A stretch of DNA of 27,228 bases from CAYVQZ01 sp964453435 (GTDB taxonomy: Bacteria > Abyssobacteria > SURF-5). Position 1 is the stretch's first letter. The number at the start of each line of letters is the position of its first letter. The stretch spans positions 1-27,228 of the forward strand of contig CAYVQZ010000063.1 of assembly GCA_964453435.1 (NCBI GenBank), in the 5' to 3' direction. A program made the translations under genes and the position numbers. Positions 1 through 8,545 of the stretch are shown in pieces. The notes under the pieces are model-generated. The model ran no database searches and was not told the origin of the DNA. It saw only the letters and a program-made list of their open reading frames with translations.

Positions 1-15
1 CTAGAAGGAAAGATT

Positions 16-1572
16 ATGACGCAGACAGCGTCTGGCTCAAAGCGCAGTCGCCAAAGCTTTTCGAAGAACCTGCGTCTTGTCCCGCGCCGATTTCGGGACT
101 CGGTGTTTCGCCATGACAGGCCCGACACTGACCGAGCGCGGTCGCAGGCTGTTTTCGCAAATTTTTTCCTGCATCTGCATTCTACCAGGGTTCACGAGCG
201 GACCCTCGAATTCCGGACGACCTGCGGTTTGGGGGTTGCCTCTTTCGCCTGCTTCATCCTGCTTGCGGTAACCGGAATATTGCTCATGGTCTACTACAAG
301 CCGAGCGCCGATCTTGCTTACCAGTCTATCAAAGACATCCATTTCGTAGTGCCGACCGGCCAGTTCATTCGAAACATCCACCGTTGGAGCGCGCATCTGA
401 TGGTTGTGTGCGTATTTCTGCATATGGCGCGTGTTTTCTATACGAGTTCGTATAAAAGTCCGCGCGAATTCAACTGGGTCGTTGGCCTTTTCTTGCTCGT
501 GCTCACGCTCGGTCTCAGCTTTACGGGATATTTGCTTCCGTGGGACCAACTGGCCTACTGGGCGATAACAATTGGCTCGAACATCGCGCAATCCCCACGG
601 GAAGTTACGGATGCCCTCGGGATCACACGCTTCTTTGACCCGGGAGGGCTGCAAAAGCGAATTCTTCTCGGTGCGGACACCGTTGGGCAGGAGGCGCTCA
701 CGAGGTTCTATCTGTTACACGTCATTTTGCTGCCGTTTCTTGCCGCCATTTTTATCGGCGTTCACTTTTGGCGGGTGAGAAAAGATGGAGGTTTGGCGCG
801 CCCTGACGAAGAGCCGGGCAGGCCGGTGCGACTGCTGACGGGGCAGATGGTTTCCTTTGCGCCGAGACCGGAGAAGACATATGGCCTGATGGCGCTGGTC
901 AGGGGAACGAGTCCGCACGTTGACCGGGGACCCGAAAACACTGTGACAGCGTGGCCGAACGCTTTTTACGGCGAATTGGCAATCCTTATGGTCACGTGTG
1001 CGATTTGCCTGGCGTTGGCTTTGGGCTTCGACGCCCCCTTGAAAGAAATAGCGAATCCGGATGTGCCGGAGAATCCGGCGAAGGCGCCATGGTATTTTCT
1101 AGGGCTTCAGGAACTGGTCTCGTATTCTGCGTTCATGGGCGGGATCGGCATTCCGGCGATCGTCCTGATAGGTCTCGGACTTATTCCGTTCCTTGACCGG
1201 GAACGGGAACCCGTCGGCGTATGGTTCGGGGGTCCCACTCAGCGACGTATCGCAGTTCAGAGCGCGCTGTATGCCGCGCTTACCGTTATGGCTCTCCTCG
1301 TTTTCACCATCAATGCCGGTTGGCTGAGAAATTGGTTTCCCGACATCCCGCAGCTTTTCATAATACTGCTCAACCCCGGAACAGTGCTTGTGGTCGTGTT
1401 TGCCGCGTGGTCGCAATTGGTTATGCGACGGCACGACTCAATACGAGGCGGCGCCATTGCTCTGTTTACCTGTTTTCTGGTGGCGTTTGCGATTCTGACG
1501 TACATAGCTACCGTCCACCGTGGCCCAAATTGGAACTTCTACTGGACTCGTAGCCAATGGCCAATTCACTAA
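16..1572 (+). CDS. Fused cytochrome b (b6/subunit IV type) of a bc-type quinol complex
   Basis: Integral membrane cytochrome b that would exchange electrons between membrane quinol and a c-type cytochrome. After a basic N-terminal extension of about 60 residues there are roughly eight to nine hydrophobic helices in 518 residues. Two histidine pairs fit the two b hemes: H122/H136 in the second helix and H235/H250 in the fourth. The 13- and 14-residue gaps match the b6 pattern rather than the mitochondrial one. The Qo-site PEWY motif appears as APWY near residue 360. Cys70 lies close to where b6-type proteins bind heme ci. N- and C-terminal halves are fused, as in many bacterial complexes. An AAGGAA-like ribosome site lies just upstream of the ATG. 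The stop overlaps the next gene by 16 bases. No Rieske gene is visible; it may lie upstream of the window. Confidence 0.93.
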   Translation: MTQTASGSKRSRQSFSKNLRLVPRRFRDSVFRHDRPDTDRARSQAVFANFFLHLHSTRVHERTLEFRTTCGLGVASFACFILLAVTGILLMVYYKPSADLAYQSIKDIHFVVPTGQFIRNIHRWSAHLMVVCVFLHMARVFYTSSYKSPREFNWVVGLFLLVLTLGLSFTGYLLPWDQLAYWAITIGSNIAQSPREVTDALGITRFFDPGGLQKRILLGADTVGQEALTRFYLLHVILLPFLAAIFIGVHFWRVRKDGGLARPDEEPGRPVRLLTGQMVSFAPRPEKTYGLMALVRGTSPHVDRGPENTVTAWPNAFYGELAILMVTCAICLALALGFDAPLKEIANPDVPENPAKAPWYFLGLQELVSYSAFMGGIGIPAIVLIGLGLIPFLDREREPVGVWFGGPTQRRIAVQSALYAALTVMALLVFTINAGWLRNWFPDIPQLFIILLNPGTVLVVVFAAWSQLVMRRHDSIRGGAIALFTCFLVAFAILTYIATVHRGPNWNFYWTRSQWPIH

Positions 1573-3941
1573 ACGATGATTCAAGACTGAGGTTCAAAGA
1601 AACCAACGCATTTGGAGATGTGGAAACGCCGGTGTTCGACCCGGTCACGCCGGCGGGACGGAAGGCGCGTTGGGCTCTTTTGATTTCCTCCGTCGTAGCT
1701 CTGGTCTGTCTTTTGTCTGCAATAGTGACAGAGCACTTTATCAAACCGTGGCGGATTTACCAGAGGCGGTACGTTGGCATTCTTTCGGCGCAGGCCGCCT
1801 CTCAAAGTGAGAGGAGTTCACCCTTCTCCCACGAAATCAAACAGATAACCTCCGTTTCGCACGGAATTACCGACAGGTGCATAACCTGCCATCTGGGTAT
1901 CGACGACCCGGGGATGACCGAAGCGGAACAGCCATTTCGACAACATCCCGGATGGGTTTTTGAGCTGCACCCGCCCGACAAATACGGATGTACTTCCTGC
2001 CATGGGGGACAAGGTCTCGCCACGACAAAAGAGGATGCTCACGGGCATGTAGCTCACTGGGATACCCCGCTGATTCCTGCAGGTTTCTATGAGGCCGGTT
2101 GCGGCACTTGTCATACGTTTAGCGATATTTCGGGCGGAGACTTGGCCGAATACGGAAGCAGGGTATTCGAACGAAACGATTGTTTTGCCTGCCACCAAAT
2201 AAACGGGCGGGGGAGGGGAGATGGTCCCGACCTCTCGGGGGTCGGCGCAAGGGGTTTCAATCCGAATTGGCACGAACGGCATCTCTCTATGCGGCAACGA
2301 AGTTCCGATGAAACGTGGTGGCTGAGTTACGGTCCGCTGGAACCTGAGGAGGCGCGGGCAATCGACGCGTATCTCAATGAGCTGGTGTCCGCTCCCAAGT
2401 TGGTGGAAGCCAAGGAGACCGTATACAAGAATGGGTGTTTGGGATGCCATCGCATCAACGGAGTCGGCGGTGACGAGGGCCCCGACCTGTCGGCAACGGG
2501 ACGAAAGAATCCGCACAAGCTGGACTTTTCAAATGTAAAAGGGGAAAAGAATTTGGCGAACTGGCACATGGCTCATTTGAAGGCGCCGGCGAAGGTCGTC
2601 CCGAACAGCCAGATGCCTGCGCAGCGACTCACCAAGGAAGAAGTTGAATTAACCACATTTTATATGCTCTCGCTTCGGGGAAGCGAGGTTCCGGTGAGCG
2701 CATGGCCTCAAGACCGCCTGAAGGTCATGAAATTGGGCTCGCGCGAATTCACGTTGGATGGCGAGTCTTTATACAACACCTTCTGCTCATCCTGCCACGG
2801 GAAGGACGGATTCGGCATGCGATTCGGGATATTCGACCAAGCATTCCCGTCCGTTGCCCATCCTGAATTTCTCGCCATTGCATCGGACCGATACTTGCGG
2901 GAAACACTGATGCAGGGGCGGACGGGCCGAAAGATGCCCGGTTGGGGGACAAAAGAAGCGGGACTGAGCGTCAATGAAGTTGAGACCCTTGTTGAGTTTA
3001 TTCGCTCGAAAGCGCCGTCCGCTCCAGCGTGGGAAGAGGTTTCGGAATCCGAACCCGATTTGGAGTTGGGCGCAAGGCTCTATAGCGGCGCCTGCGCTTC
3101 TTGTCACGGAGCCGAGGGGGAGGGAGCTATCGGGCCGGCCTTGTCGGACCCGGTCTTTCTGGCAACGGCCGACCCCGAGTTCGTTTACCATATGATTTCT
3201 TTTGGTCGCGAGGATACTGCAATGGGAAGCCGGCCTGAACTGGGGGCGAATGAAATCGCTTCTGTTATTGCTCACATTTATGAACGGCGAGATACGAAGC
3301 CTCTCTCACTGCCGGTTTTGCCTGTGGAAAAATCAGTCAGGTCAGGCGAAAGGGTGTTTCGGGATTCCTGCGCTTCTTGCCACGGAACTCGCGGTGAGGG
3401 AGATTTGGCGGTGAGTCTGGTTAGTACCGGCCTCATGGATGCGGCGTCTGACAACTATATGGCCGCTGCCGTGAAGCATGGGCGTTGTCGGCCACCATCG
3501 GGAGCGACACAGAATGTTGTTGCCCCTGATGTGACAGACCAAGAATTGGCGGACGCGATCGAGTACGTGCGGAAACGGCTCGCACCGGCAGGCGTGCAAC
3601 CGCCGGGACGGATTGTTCGAGGTGACCACCGCAATGGCGGTGAGCTTTACAGCCAGGCGTGCGCTGGTTGTCACGGCAAAAACGGCACCGGTGGGTGGGC
3701 CCCGGAGCTCTCGAATCCCGAATTCCAAGGCGCCGCGACCGATGGTTATTTACAGGTTGCCATTATTCGCGGCCGGTCATCGACGGGTATGCCTGCCTTT
3801 GGAAGTGACAGTGTGAACTACAGGAAATTGACGACGGGCGAGGTGAACGACTTGGTCCGATATATCAGAACCATTTCATCGGATGGTCGATTTCCCCGAG
3901 AAACCCCCGAGGAGGGAAGAGATGGACAACAAGAGGGCTGA
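1557..3941 (+). CDS. Membrane-anchored nine-heme cytochrome c
   Basis: A 794-residue multiheme cytochrome c, probably the electron carrier between the cytochrome b and the molybdoenzyme encoded next. A single hydrophobic segment at about residues 39-60 anchors it, leaving the rest in the periplasm. Nine CxxCH heme sites start at residues 108, 145, 182, 209, 294, 410, 513, 605 and 702. The first three lie in a compact unit. The later ones sit in class I cytochrome c domains, several with a plausible distal methionine, such as GRKMPGWG near 460 and TGMPAFG near 744. The domain around 605 lacks this methionine and has GRCRPP instead. The start overlaps the cytochrome b stop and the end overlaps the molybdoenzyme start, suggesting translational coupling. 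The domain count is far above the one or two hemes of normal bc-complex cytochromes. Confidence 0.93.
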   Translation: MANSLNDDSRLRFKETNAFGDVETPVFDPVTPAGRKARWALLISSVVALVCLLSAIVTEHFIKPWRIYQRRYVGILSAQAASQSERSSPFSHEIKQITSVSHGITDRCITCHLGIDDPGMTEAEQPFRQHPGWVFELHPPDKYGCTSCHGGQGLATTKEDAHGHVAHWDTPLIPAGFYEAGCGTCHTFSDISGGDLAEYGSRVFERNDCFACHQINGRGRGDGPDLSGVGARGFNPNWHERHLSMRQRSSDETWWLSYGPLEPEEARAIDAYLNELVSAPKLVEAKETVYKNGCLGCHRINGVGGDEGPDLSATGRKNPHKLDFSNVKGEKNLANWHMAHLKAPAKVVPNSQMPAQRLTKEEVELTTFYMLSLRGSEVPVSAWPQDRLKVMKLGSREFTLDGESLYNTFCSSCHGKDGFGMRFGIFDQAFPSVAHPEFLAIASDRYLRETLMQGRTGRKMPGWGTKEAGLSVNEVETLVEFIRSKAPSAPAWEEVSESEPDLELGARLYSGACASCHGAEGEGAIGPALSDPVFLATADPEFVYHMISFGREDTAMGSRPELGANEIASVIAHIYERRDTKPLSLPVLPVEKSVRSGERVFRDSCASCHGTRGEGDLAVSLVSTGLMDAASDNYMAAAVKHGRCRPPSGATQNVVAPDVTDQELADAIEYVRKRLAPAGVQPPGRIVRGDHRNGGELYSQACAGCHGKNGTGGWAPELSNPEFQGAATDGYLQVAIIRGRSSTGMPAFGSDSVNYRKLTTGEVNDLVRYIRTISSDGRFPRETPEEGRDGQQEG

Positions 3942-6900
3942 ACAGCCCGGTTCGGGCATGGACCGCCGCCAGTTCTTGAAAGCGGCATCCGCCGCAGGTT
4001 TTGCCGCCTATCTCGCACAATATCCGTGGTTGTGGGCGGAAGGAGCACAGAACCCATTGGAATTCTATCCGGACAGAGATTGGGAGCAAGTGTATCGAGA
4101 CCTGTTGAAGCCGGACAGCGACTACACGTTTCTATGCGCCCCGAACGACACGCACAACTGTCTTCTTCGAGCATACGTGAAGAACGGCGTAATTGTGAGG
4201 ATTGGCGCCACCTATGGGTATGGCAAGGCAGAGGATATTTACGGCAACAAGGCCTCCGCTCGATGGGACCCCCGGTGCTGTCAGAAGGGGCTGGCGCTCA
4301 CCCGCCGTTTTTATGGCGACAGGCGGGTCAAAGGCCCCATGGTTCGCAAAGGATTCCGCGACTGGGTCGAAAAAGAGTTTCCCCGCGACCCTGCGAACGG
4401 GAAACCTCCGGAAGAGTATTTCAATCGCGCCCGTGATTCGTGGGAGCGAATTTCCTGGGAAAAAGCCGCTGACCTGGCCGCCCGCGCACTGGTTAACATT
4501 GCGCAGACGTATTCGGGGGAGGAGGGCGCAAATCGCCTGAGGGCGCAAGGTTACGACAAGGAGATGATCCAGGTGATGGAGGGGGCGGGCACCCAATGCC
4601 TCAAATTTCGTGGCGGTATGCCTCTCCTGGGAATGACACGGGTCTTCGGAATGTATCGCTTCGCCAACTCTCTGGCCCTGTTGGACAGAAGGATTCGGAA
4701 CGTCTCCGAAACCGACGCGATCGGTGGGCGCGGGTGGGACAACTATTCGTGGCACACCGACTTGCCTCCCGGACACCCCATGGTCACAGGACAGCAAACC
4801 GTGGACTTCGACCTCCATTCGTGTGAAAACACCGAACTCATAATCGTTTGGGGAATGAACTGGATAACAACGAAGATGCCCGACGCCCATTGGCTTACCG
4901 AGGCACGAGTCAAAGGCGCCCGTATCGTGGTAATCGCATGTGAATACAGCGCAACGTGCAACAAGGCCGACGATGTCATCGTGGTGCGTCCGGGGACAAC
5001 TCCTGCGCTTGCGCTTGCGCTTTCAAACATAATTATGCGGGAAAAACTCTATGACAGACAATTCGTCGAGCGCTTCACCGACCTTCCCCTGCTGGTTCGC
5101 GAAGACAATTTGCGACTGCTTCGCGCTTCTGACATTATCCCAGCCTATAAGAACTCCGAACTGAAAAATATGACTCGTGTCATCAATCCGGCGGACAAGA
5201 AACTTTCACCCGATAAGCAAACCAGTCAGTTGATACCCGTCGAGCTGCGGGAGGAATGGGGTGATTACGTGGTCTGGGACCAAAACAAAGCGGCTCCCAT
5301 CGCGATTACCCGCGATGAAGTTGGGAGGCATTATGACGAGAAAGGCATCAGTCCCGCTCTCGAAGGAGAATTCGAAATTACATTAACTGATGGCACCCAA
5401 GTAACCGTCGCTACTATATTTAGCGTCATCAAAAGATATCTGGCCGACAATTTTTCGGCGGAGCAGGCCGAGGCGATCACCTGGGCTCCTCGCGAGGCCA
5501 TCGTTTCGCTCGCGCGCCAAGTCGCGAAGCATTCGGGAAAGACACTAATGACTCTTGGTATGGGGCCGAACCAGTTTCACAACAACGACCTCAAGGACCG
5601 CGCCTGTTTCCTCCTGGGGGCGCTGACGGGAAACATTGGCAAGGTTTCAGGGAACGTTGGCTCCTATGCGGGCAACTATCGGGTGGCCCTCTTCAATGGC
5701 TTGGCGCAGTATGTCGGCGAGAATCCCTTCGATATAGAGCTCGATCCGTCGAAACCCGCCCGCCCGAAGCAATACTGGCGAGCGGAGTCCGCCCATTACT
5801 ACAACCACGAAGACCACCCGCTCCGTGTCGGGGGCCGTCTTTACACCGGCCAATCTCACATGCCCGCGCCGACGAAATCGCTTTGGTTCGCAAACGCGAA
5901 TTCTATTCTCGGCAATGTCAAATGGCACTACAATGTTGTCCACAATGTGCTCCCGAAGTTCGAGATGATTGCCGTGAACGAATGGTGGTGGTCGACTTCC
6001 TGTGAGCATGCGGACCTGGTCTTTGCCGCCGACTCGTGGGCAGAAATGAAACATCCGGACATGTGCGCTTCGGTTACGAATCCCTTTCTGACTCTCTATC
6101 CCGAGACCCCGATATCGCGTATCCACGATTCGAGGGGGGACATAGAGATCATCGCGATGGTTGGAAAGCGCATTGGAGAGTTGATTGATGAGCCTCGATT
6201 TGCTGATTATTGGAGATTCGTAGACGAACGCAAAGTCGGCGTTTATCTGCAACGCATCCTCGACCATAGCAGCACCACCGCGGGATACTCGTTCGATGAT
6301 TTACATCAAAAGGCCAAAGAGGGAGTACCGGCGATTATGATGAGCCGCACAACGCCGCGCGCAGTCGGATATGAGCAGACCGAAGAAAGCATGCCGTGGT
6401 ACACGAAAACCGGTCGGTTGGAGTTCTATCGGGAAGAACAGGAATTCATCGAACACGGCGAGAACCTGCCGGTTCATCGCGAGCCCATCGACTCGACATT
6501 CTACGAGCCGAACGTGATACTCGCGAAGCCTCATCCGTTCATACGGCCGCTCGGGCCCGAAGAGGTGGGGCTCGACCGTAACGACCAGAGCACGGAAACC
6601 CGCCAGGTTCGGAATGTCGTCAAGCCGTGGGATGAAATCGCCAAAACGGAGCATCCCCTCGCCAAAGACGGGTACCGGTTTGTGTTTCACACACCGAAGT
6701 ACCGTCACGGCGCTCACACCACACCCATTGAAACAGACATGATCGCCGTACTCTTTGGTCCGTTCGGCGACATATTCCGGCGTGACAGACGCATGCCGTT
6801 CGTTGGCGAGGGATATGTGGATATCAACCCGCAGGACGCAAAGCGACTCGGCATCGAAGATGGGGACTACGTGTGGGTGGATGCTGATCCCTCCGACCGT

Positions 6901-7398
6901 CCCTATCGTGGATGGAAGCCGGATGACGCCGACTACAAAGTTTCGCGCCTGATGTGTCGCGCGCGATACTATCCCGGAACGCCTCCCGGAATTACCCGGA
7001 TGTGGTTCAACATGTATGCGGCGACGCCTGGGTCGGTGAAGGGGCATGAGACTCGTCAAGATGGCCTGGCCAAGAACCCGGAAACGAATTACCAGGCGAT
7101 GTTCCGCTATGGCAGCCACCAGAGCGCCACGCGCGGCTGGCTGAAGCCGACGCATATGACAGATTCACTCGTCCGGAAAGATGTAGCCGGTCATGTCATT
7201 GGCAAAGGCTTTCTGCCGGATGTCCATTGTCCGACCGGCGCGCCGCGAGAATCATTCGTCAAAATCACGAAAGCGGAACCGGGTGGTATCGGCGGGCAGC
7301 CCCTGTGGCGCCCGGCCGCGCTGGGACTTCGGCCCTCATACGAGAACGAGGCGTTCAAACGTTACTTGAAGGGTGGTTACATAAAGGAGGCTAAATAA
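3922..7398 (+). CDS. Molybdopterin catalytic subunit, type II DMSO reductase family (NarG/NxrA/SerA/EbdA-like)
   Basis: Catalytic alpha subunit of about 1158 residues, predicted to hold a bis-MGD molybdenum centre and one FeS cluster. A twin-arginine signal (DRRQFLK, residues 14-20) sends it to the periplasm. I chose the ATG at 3922 because a GAGGAGGGA ribosome site precedes it; an upstream in-frame ATG at 3883 has no such site, and ATG 3958 is possible. The N-terminal cluster motif aligns with NarG as C72, D76, C80 and C120. The segments HTDLPP (near 280), WGMNW (near 312) and PDAHWLTEARVKG (near 322) match the NarG family, and D280 is a candidate Mo ligand. The length is near NarG and Nitrospira-type NxrA and longer than SerA or EbdA. 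The substrate is unknown: nitrate/nitrite, oxyanions and hydrocarbons are all used in this family. Confidence 0.92.
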   Translation: MDNKRAEQPGSGMDRRQFLKAASAAGFAAYLAQYPWLWAEGAQNPLEFYPDRDWEQVYRDLLKPDSDYTFLCAPNDTHNCLLRAYVKNGVIVRIGATYGYGKAEDIYGNKASARWDPRCCQKGLALTRRFYGDRRVKGPMVRKGFRDWVEKEFPRDPANGKPPEEYFNRARDSWERISWEKAADLAARALVNIAQTYSGEEGANRLRAQGYDKEMIQVMEGAGTQCLKFRGGMPLLGMTRVFGMYRFANSLALLDRRIRNVSETDAIGGRGWDNYSWHTDLPPGHPMVTGQQTVDFDLHSCENTELIIVWGMNWITTKMPDAHWLTEARVKGARIVVIACEYSATCNKADDVIVVRPGTTPALALALSNIIMREKLYDRQFVERFTDLPLLVREDNLRLLRASDIIPAYKNSELKNMTRVINPADKKLSPDKQTSQLIPVELREEWGDYVVWDQNKAAPIAITRDEVGRHYDEKGISPALEGEFEITLTDGTQVTVATIFSVIKRYLADNFSAEQAEAITWAPREAIVSLARQVAKHSGKTLMTLGMGPNQFHNNDLKDRACFLLGALTGNIGKVSGNVGSYAGNYRVALFNGLAQYVGENPFDIELDPSKPARPKQYWRAESAHYYNHEDHPLRVGGRLYTGQSHMPAPTKSLWFANANSILGNVKWHYNVVHNVLPKFEMIAVNEWWWSTSCEHADLVFAADSWAEMKHPDMCASVTNPFLTLYPETPISRIHDSRGDIEIIAMVGKRIGELIDEPRFADYWRFVDERKVGVYLQRILDHSSTTAGYSFDDLHQKAKEGVPAIMMSRTTPRAVGYEQTEESMPWYTKTGRLEFYREEQEFIEHGENLPVHREPIDSTFYEPNVILAKPHPFIRPLGPEEVGLDRNDQSTETRQVRNVVKPWDEIAKTEHPLAKDGYRFVFHTPKYRHGAHTTPIETDMIAVLFGPFGDIFRRDRRMPFVGEGYVDINPQDAKRLGIEDGDYVWVDADPSDRPYRGWKPDDADYKVSRLMCRARYYPGTPPGITRMWFNMYAATPGSVKGHETRQDGLAKNPETNYQAMFRYGSHQSATRGWLKPTHMTDSLVRKDVAGHVIGKGFLPDVHCPTGAPRESFVKITKAEPGGIGGQPLWRPAALGLRPSYENEAFKRYLKGGYIKEAK

Positions 7399-7402
7399 GC
7401 CC

Positions 7403-8533
7403 ATGGCTCGAGTCTACAATTGGCAGATCGGCCGCAAGATGAGCTACTGGTATGGCGAGGCGCGCCCGAAGCGGCAGTTTGCGGCCGTCTTCGATATCAA
7501 CAAATGTATCGCTTGTCAGACATGCACCCTTGCGTGCAAGACCACGTGGACCTCCGGAAAAGGGCAGGAGTATATGTTCTGGAACAATGTCGAGAGCAAG
7601 CCGTATGGTTCATATCCATTGGCCTATGACGTCAGAATACTCGACATGCTTGGTCCGCAACCGTGGAATGGGGATGTGTACGAAGGACGGACGATTTTTG
7701 AGTCTGCTCCGGCGGGGGAGAGAGTGCTCGGGTTTCACCCCGAGACTGACGACTATGCGCATCCCAACGTCGGAGAGGATGAGATTGCCGGTAGCGTTGA
7801 CAGCGGAATGGCGATTAATCTTCCGCATCCCGTGTGGATGTTTTACCTCGCGCGAATCTGTAATCACTGCACATACCCGGCCTGTCTTGCCTCATGTCCG
7901 AGGGGTTCAATATATAAACGGCCGGAAGATGGCATTGTTCTCCTCGACCAAAAAACCTGCCGGGGGTACCGCGAATGCGTCAGGGCGTGTCCTTATAAAA
8001 GAGTGTTCTACAATTCATACACAAAAGTGTCCGAAAAGTGCATCGGATGTTTCCCGCTGGGGGAGCAGGACTCTCAGCCGCGCTGTTTTACCGAATGCAT
8101 CGGAAAAATCAGGCTTCGCGGCTGGATCAGTGAACCCTCCAAGGCAAGGGAAGAGAACCCGGTCGACTATCTCGTCCACATCGCAAAAGTGGCTGTGCCG
8201 CTGATGCCCCAACTCGGGCTTGAACCGAATGTCTACTATATACCGCCCGTGCATGTCCCGAGCGAGTTTCTTGTCCAACTGTTTGGTCCGGGCGCCATAA
8301 AGGCCGTCGAATCATATCGCCGCGCCTCAGAGAACGATGGGCGCATCGCCGCGCTCATTAATTTGTTCGGCTGCACGAACCACACAGTACCCCGGTTCGA
8401 TCTGAAAAGAGGAATGGTGAGAGCCCTGACAGATGACGGCGACGAAATAATAAGCGTACCGGTGAGGGAGCCGGTAACTGTTCGGACAGCGTACGACGCG
8501 GCGCGAGGGGTTCCTCGCATGAACATAAACTGA
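7403..8533 (+). CDS. Iron-sulfur beta subunit, NarH/SerB/EbdB-like
   Basis: Electron-transfer subunit of 376 residues that would pass electrons between the molybdopterin subunit and the heme b subunit. Four cysteine groups are visible: C35/C38/C41/C45, C153/C156/C161/C165, C186/C192/C196 and C213/C216/C228/C232. The third group reads CRGYRECVRACP, with tyrosine where a fourth cysteine would be. NarH has tryptophan there and binds a [3Fe-4S] cluster, so three [4Fe-4S] and one [3Fe-4S] are expected. There is no signal peptide; family members are co-exported with the alpha subunit by the Tat system. The start is four bases after the alpha-subunit stop, with AAGGAGG at 7384-7390. At 376 residues it is shorter than NarH of E. 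coli (about 510) and close to periplasmic type II beta subunits. Confidence 0.93.
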   Translation: MARVYNWQIGRKMSYWYGEARPKRQFAAVFDINKCIACQTCTLACKTTWTSGKGQEYMFWNNVESKPYGSYPLAYDVRILDMLGPQPWNGDVYEGRTIFESAPAGERVLGFHPETDDYAHPNVGEDEIAGSVDSGMAINLPHPVWMFYLARICNHCTYPACLASCPRGSIYKRPEDGIVLLDQKTCRGYRECVRACPYKRVFYNSYTKVSEKCIGCFPLGEQDSQPRCFTECIGKIRLRGWISEPSKAREENPVDYLVHIAKVAVPLMPQLGLEPNVYYIPPVHVPSEFLVQLFGPGAIKAVESYRRASENDGRIAALINLFGCTNHTVPRFDLKRGMVRALTDDGDEIISVPVREPVTVRTAYDAARGVPRMNIN

Positions 8534-8545
8534 GGAGGGGAGACC

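Noticed and set aside
37..654. A 205-codon minus-strand open frame over the cytochrome b gene
   Set aside because: It is antisense to a clear cytochrome b with conserved heme histidines, and its product resembles no family.
4132..4890. A 252-codon minus-strand open frame
   Set aside because: It lies inside the molybdopterin subunit gene on the other strand and has no recognisable domain.
6301..7155. A 284-codon minus-strand open frame
   Set aside because: It is a long shadow of the molybdopterin gene, caused by GC-rich codon use, and shows no family motif.
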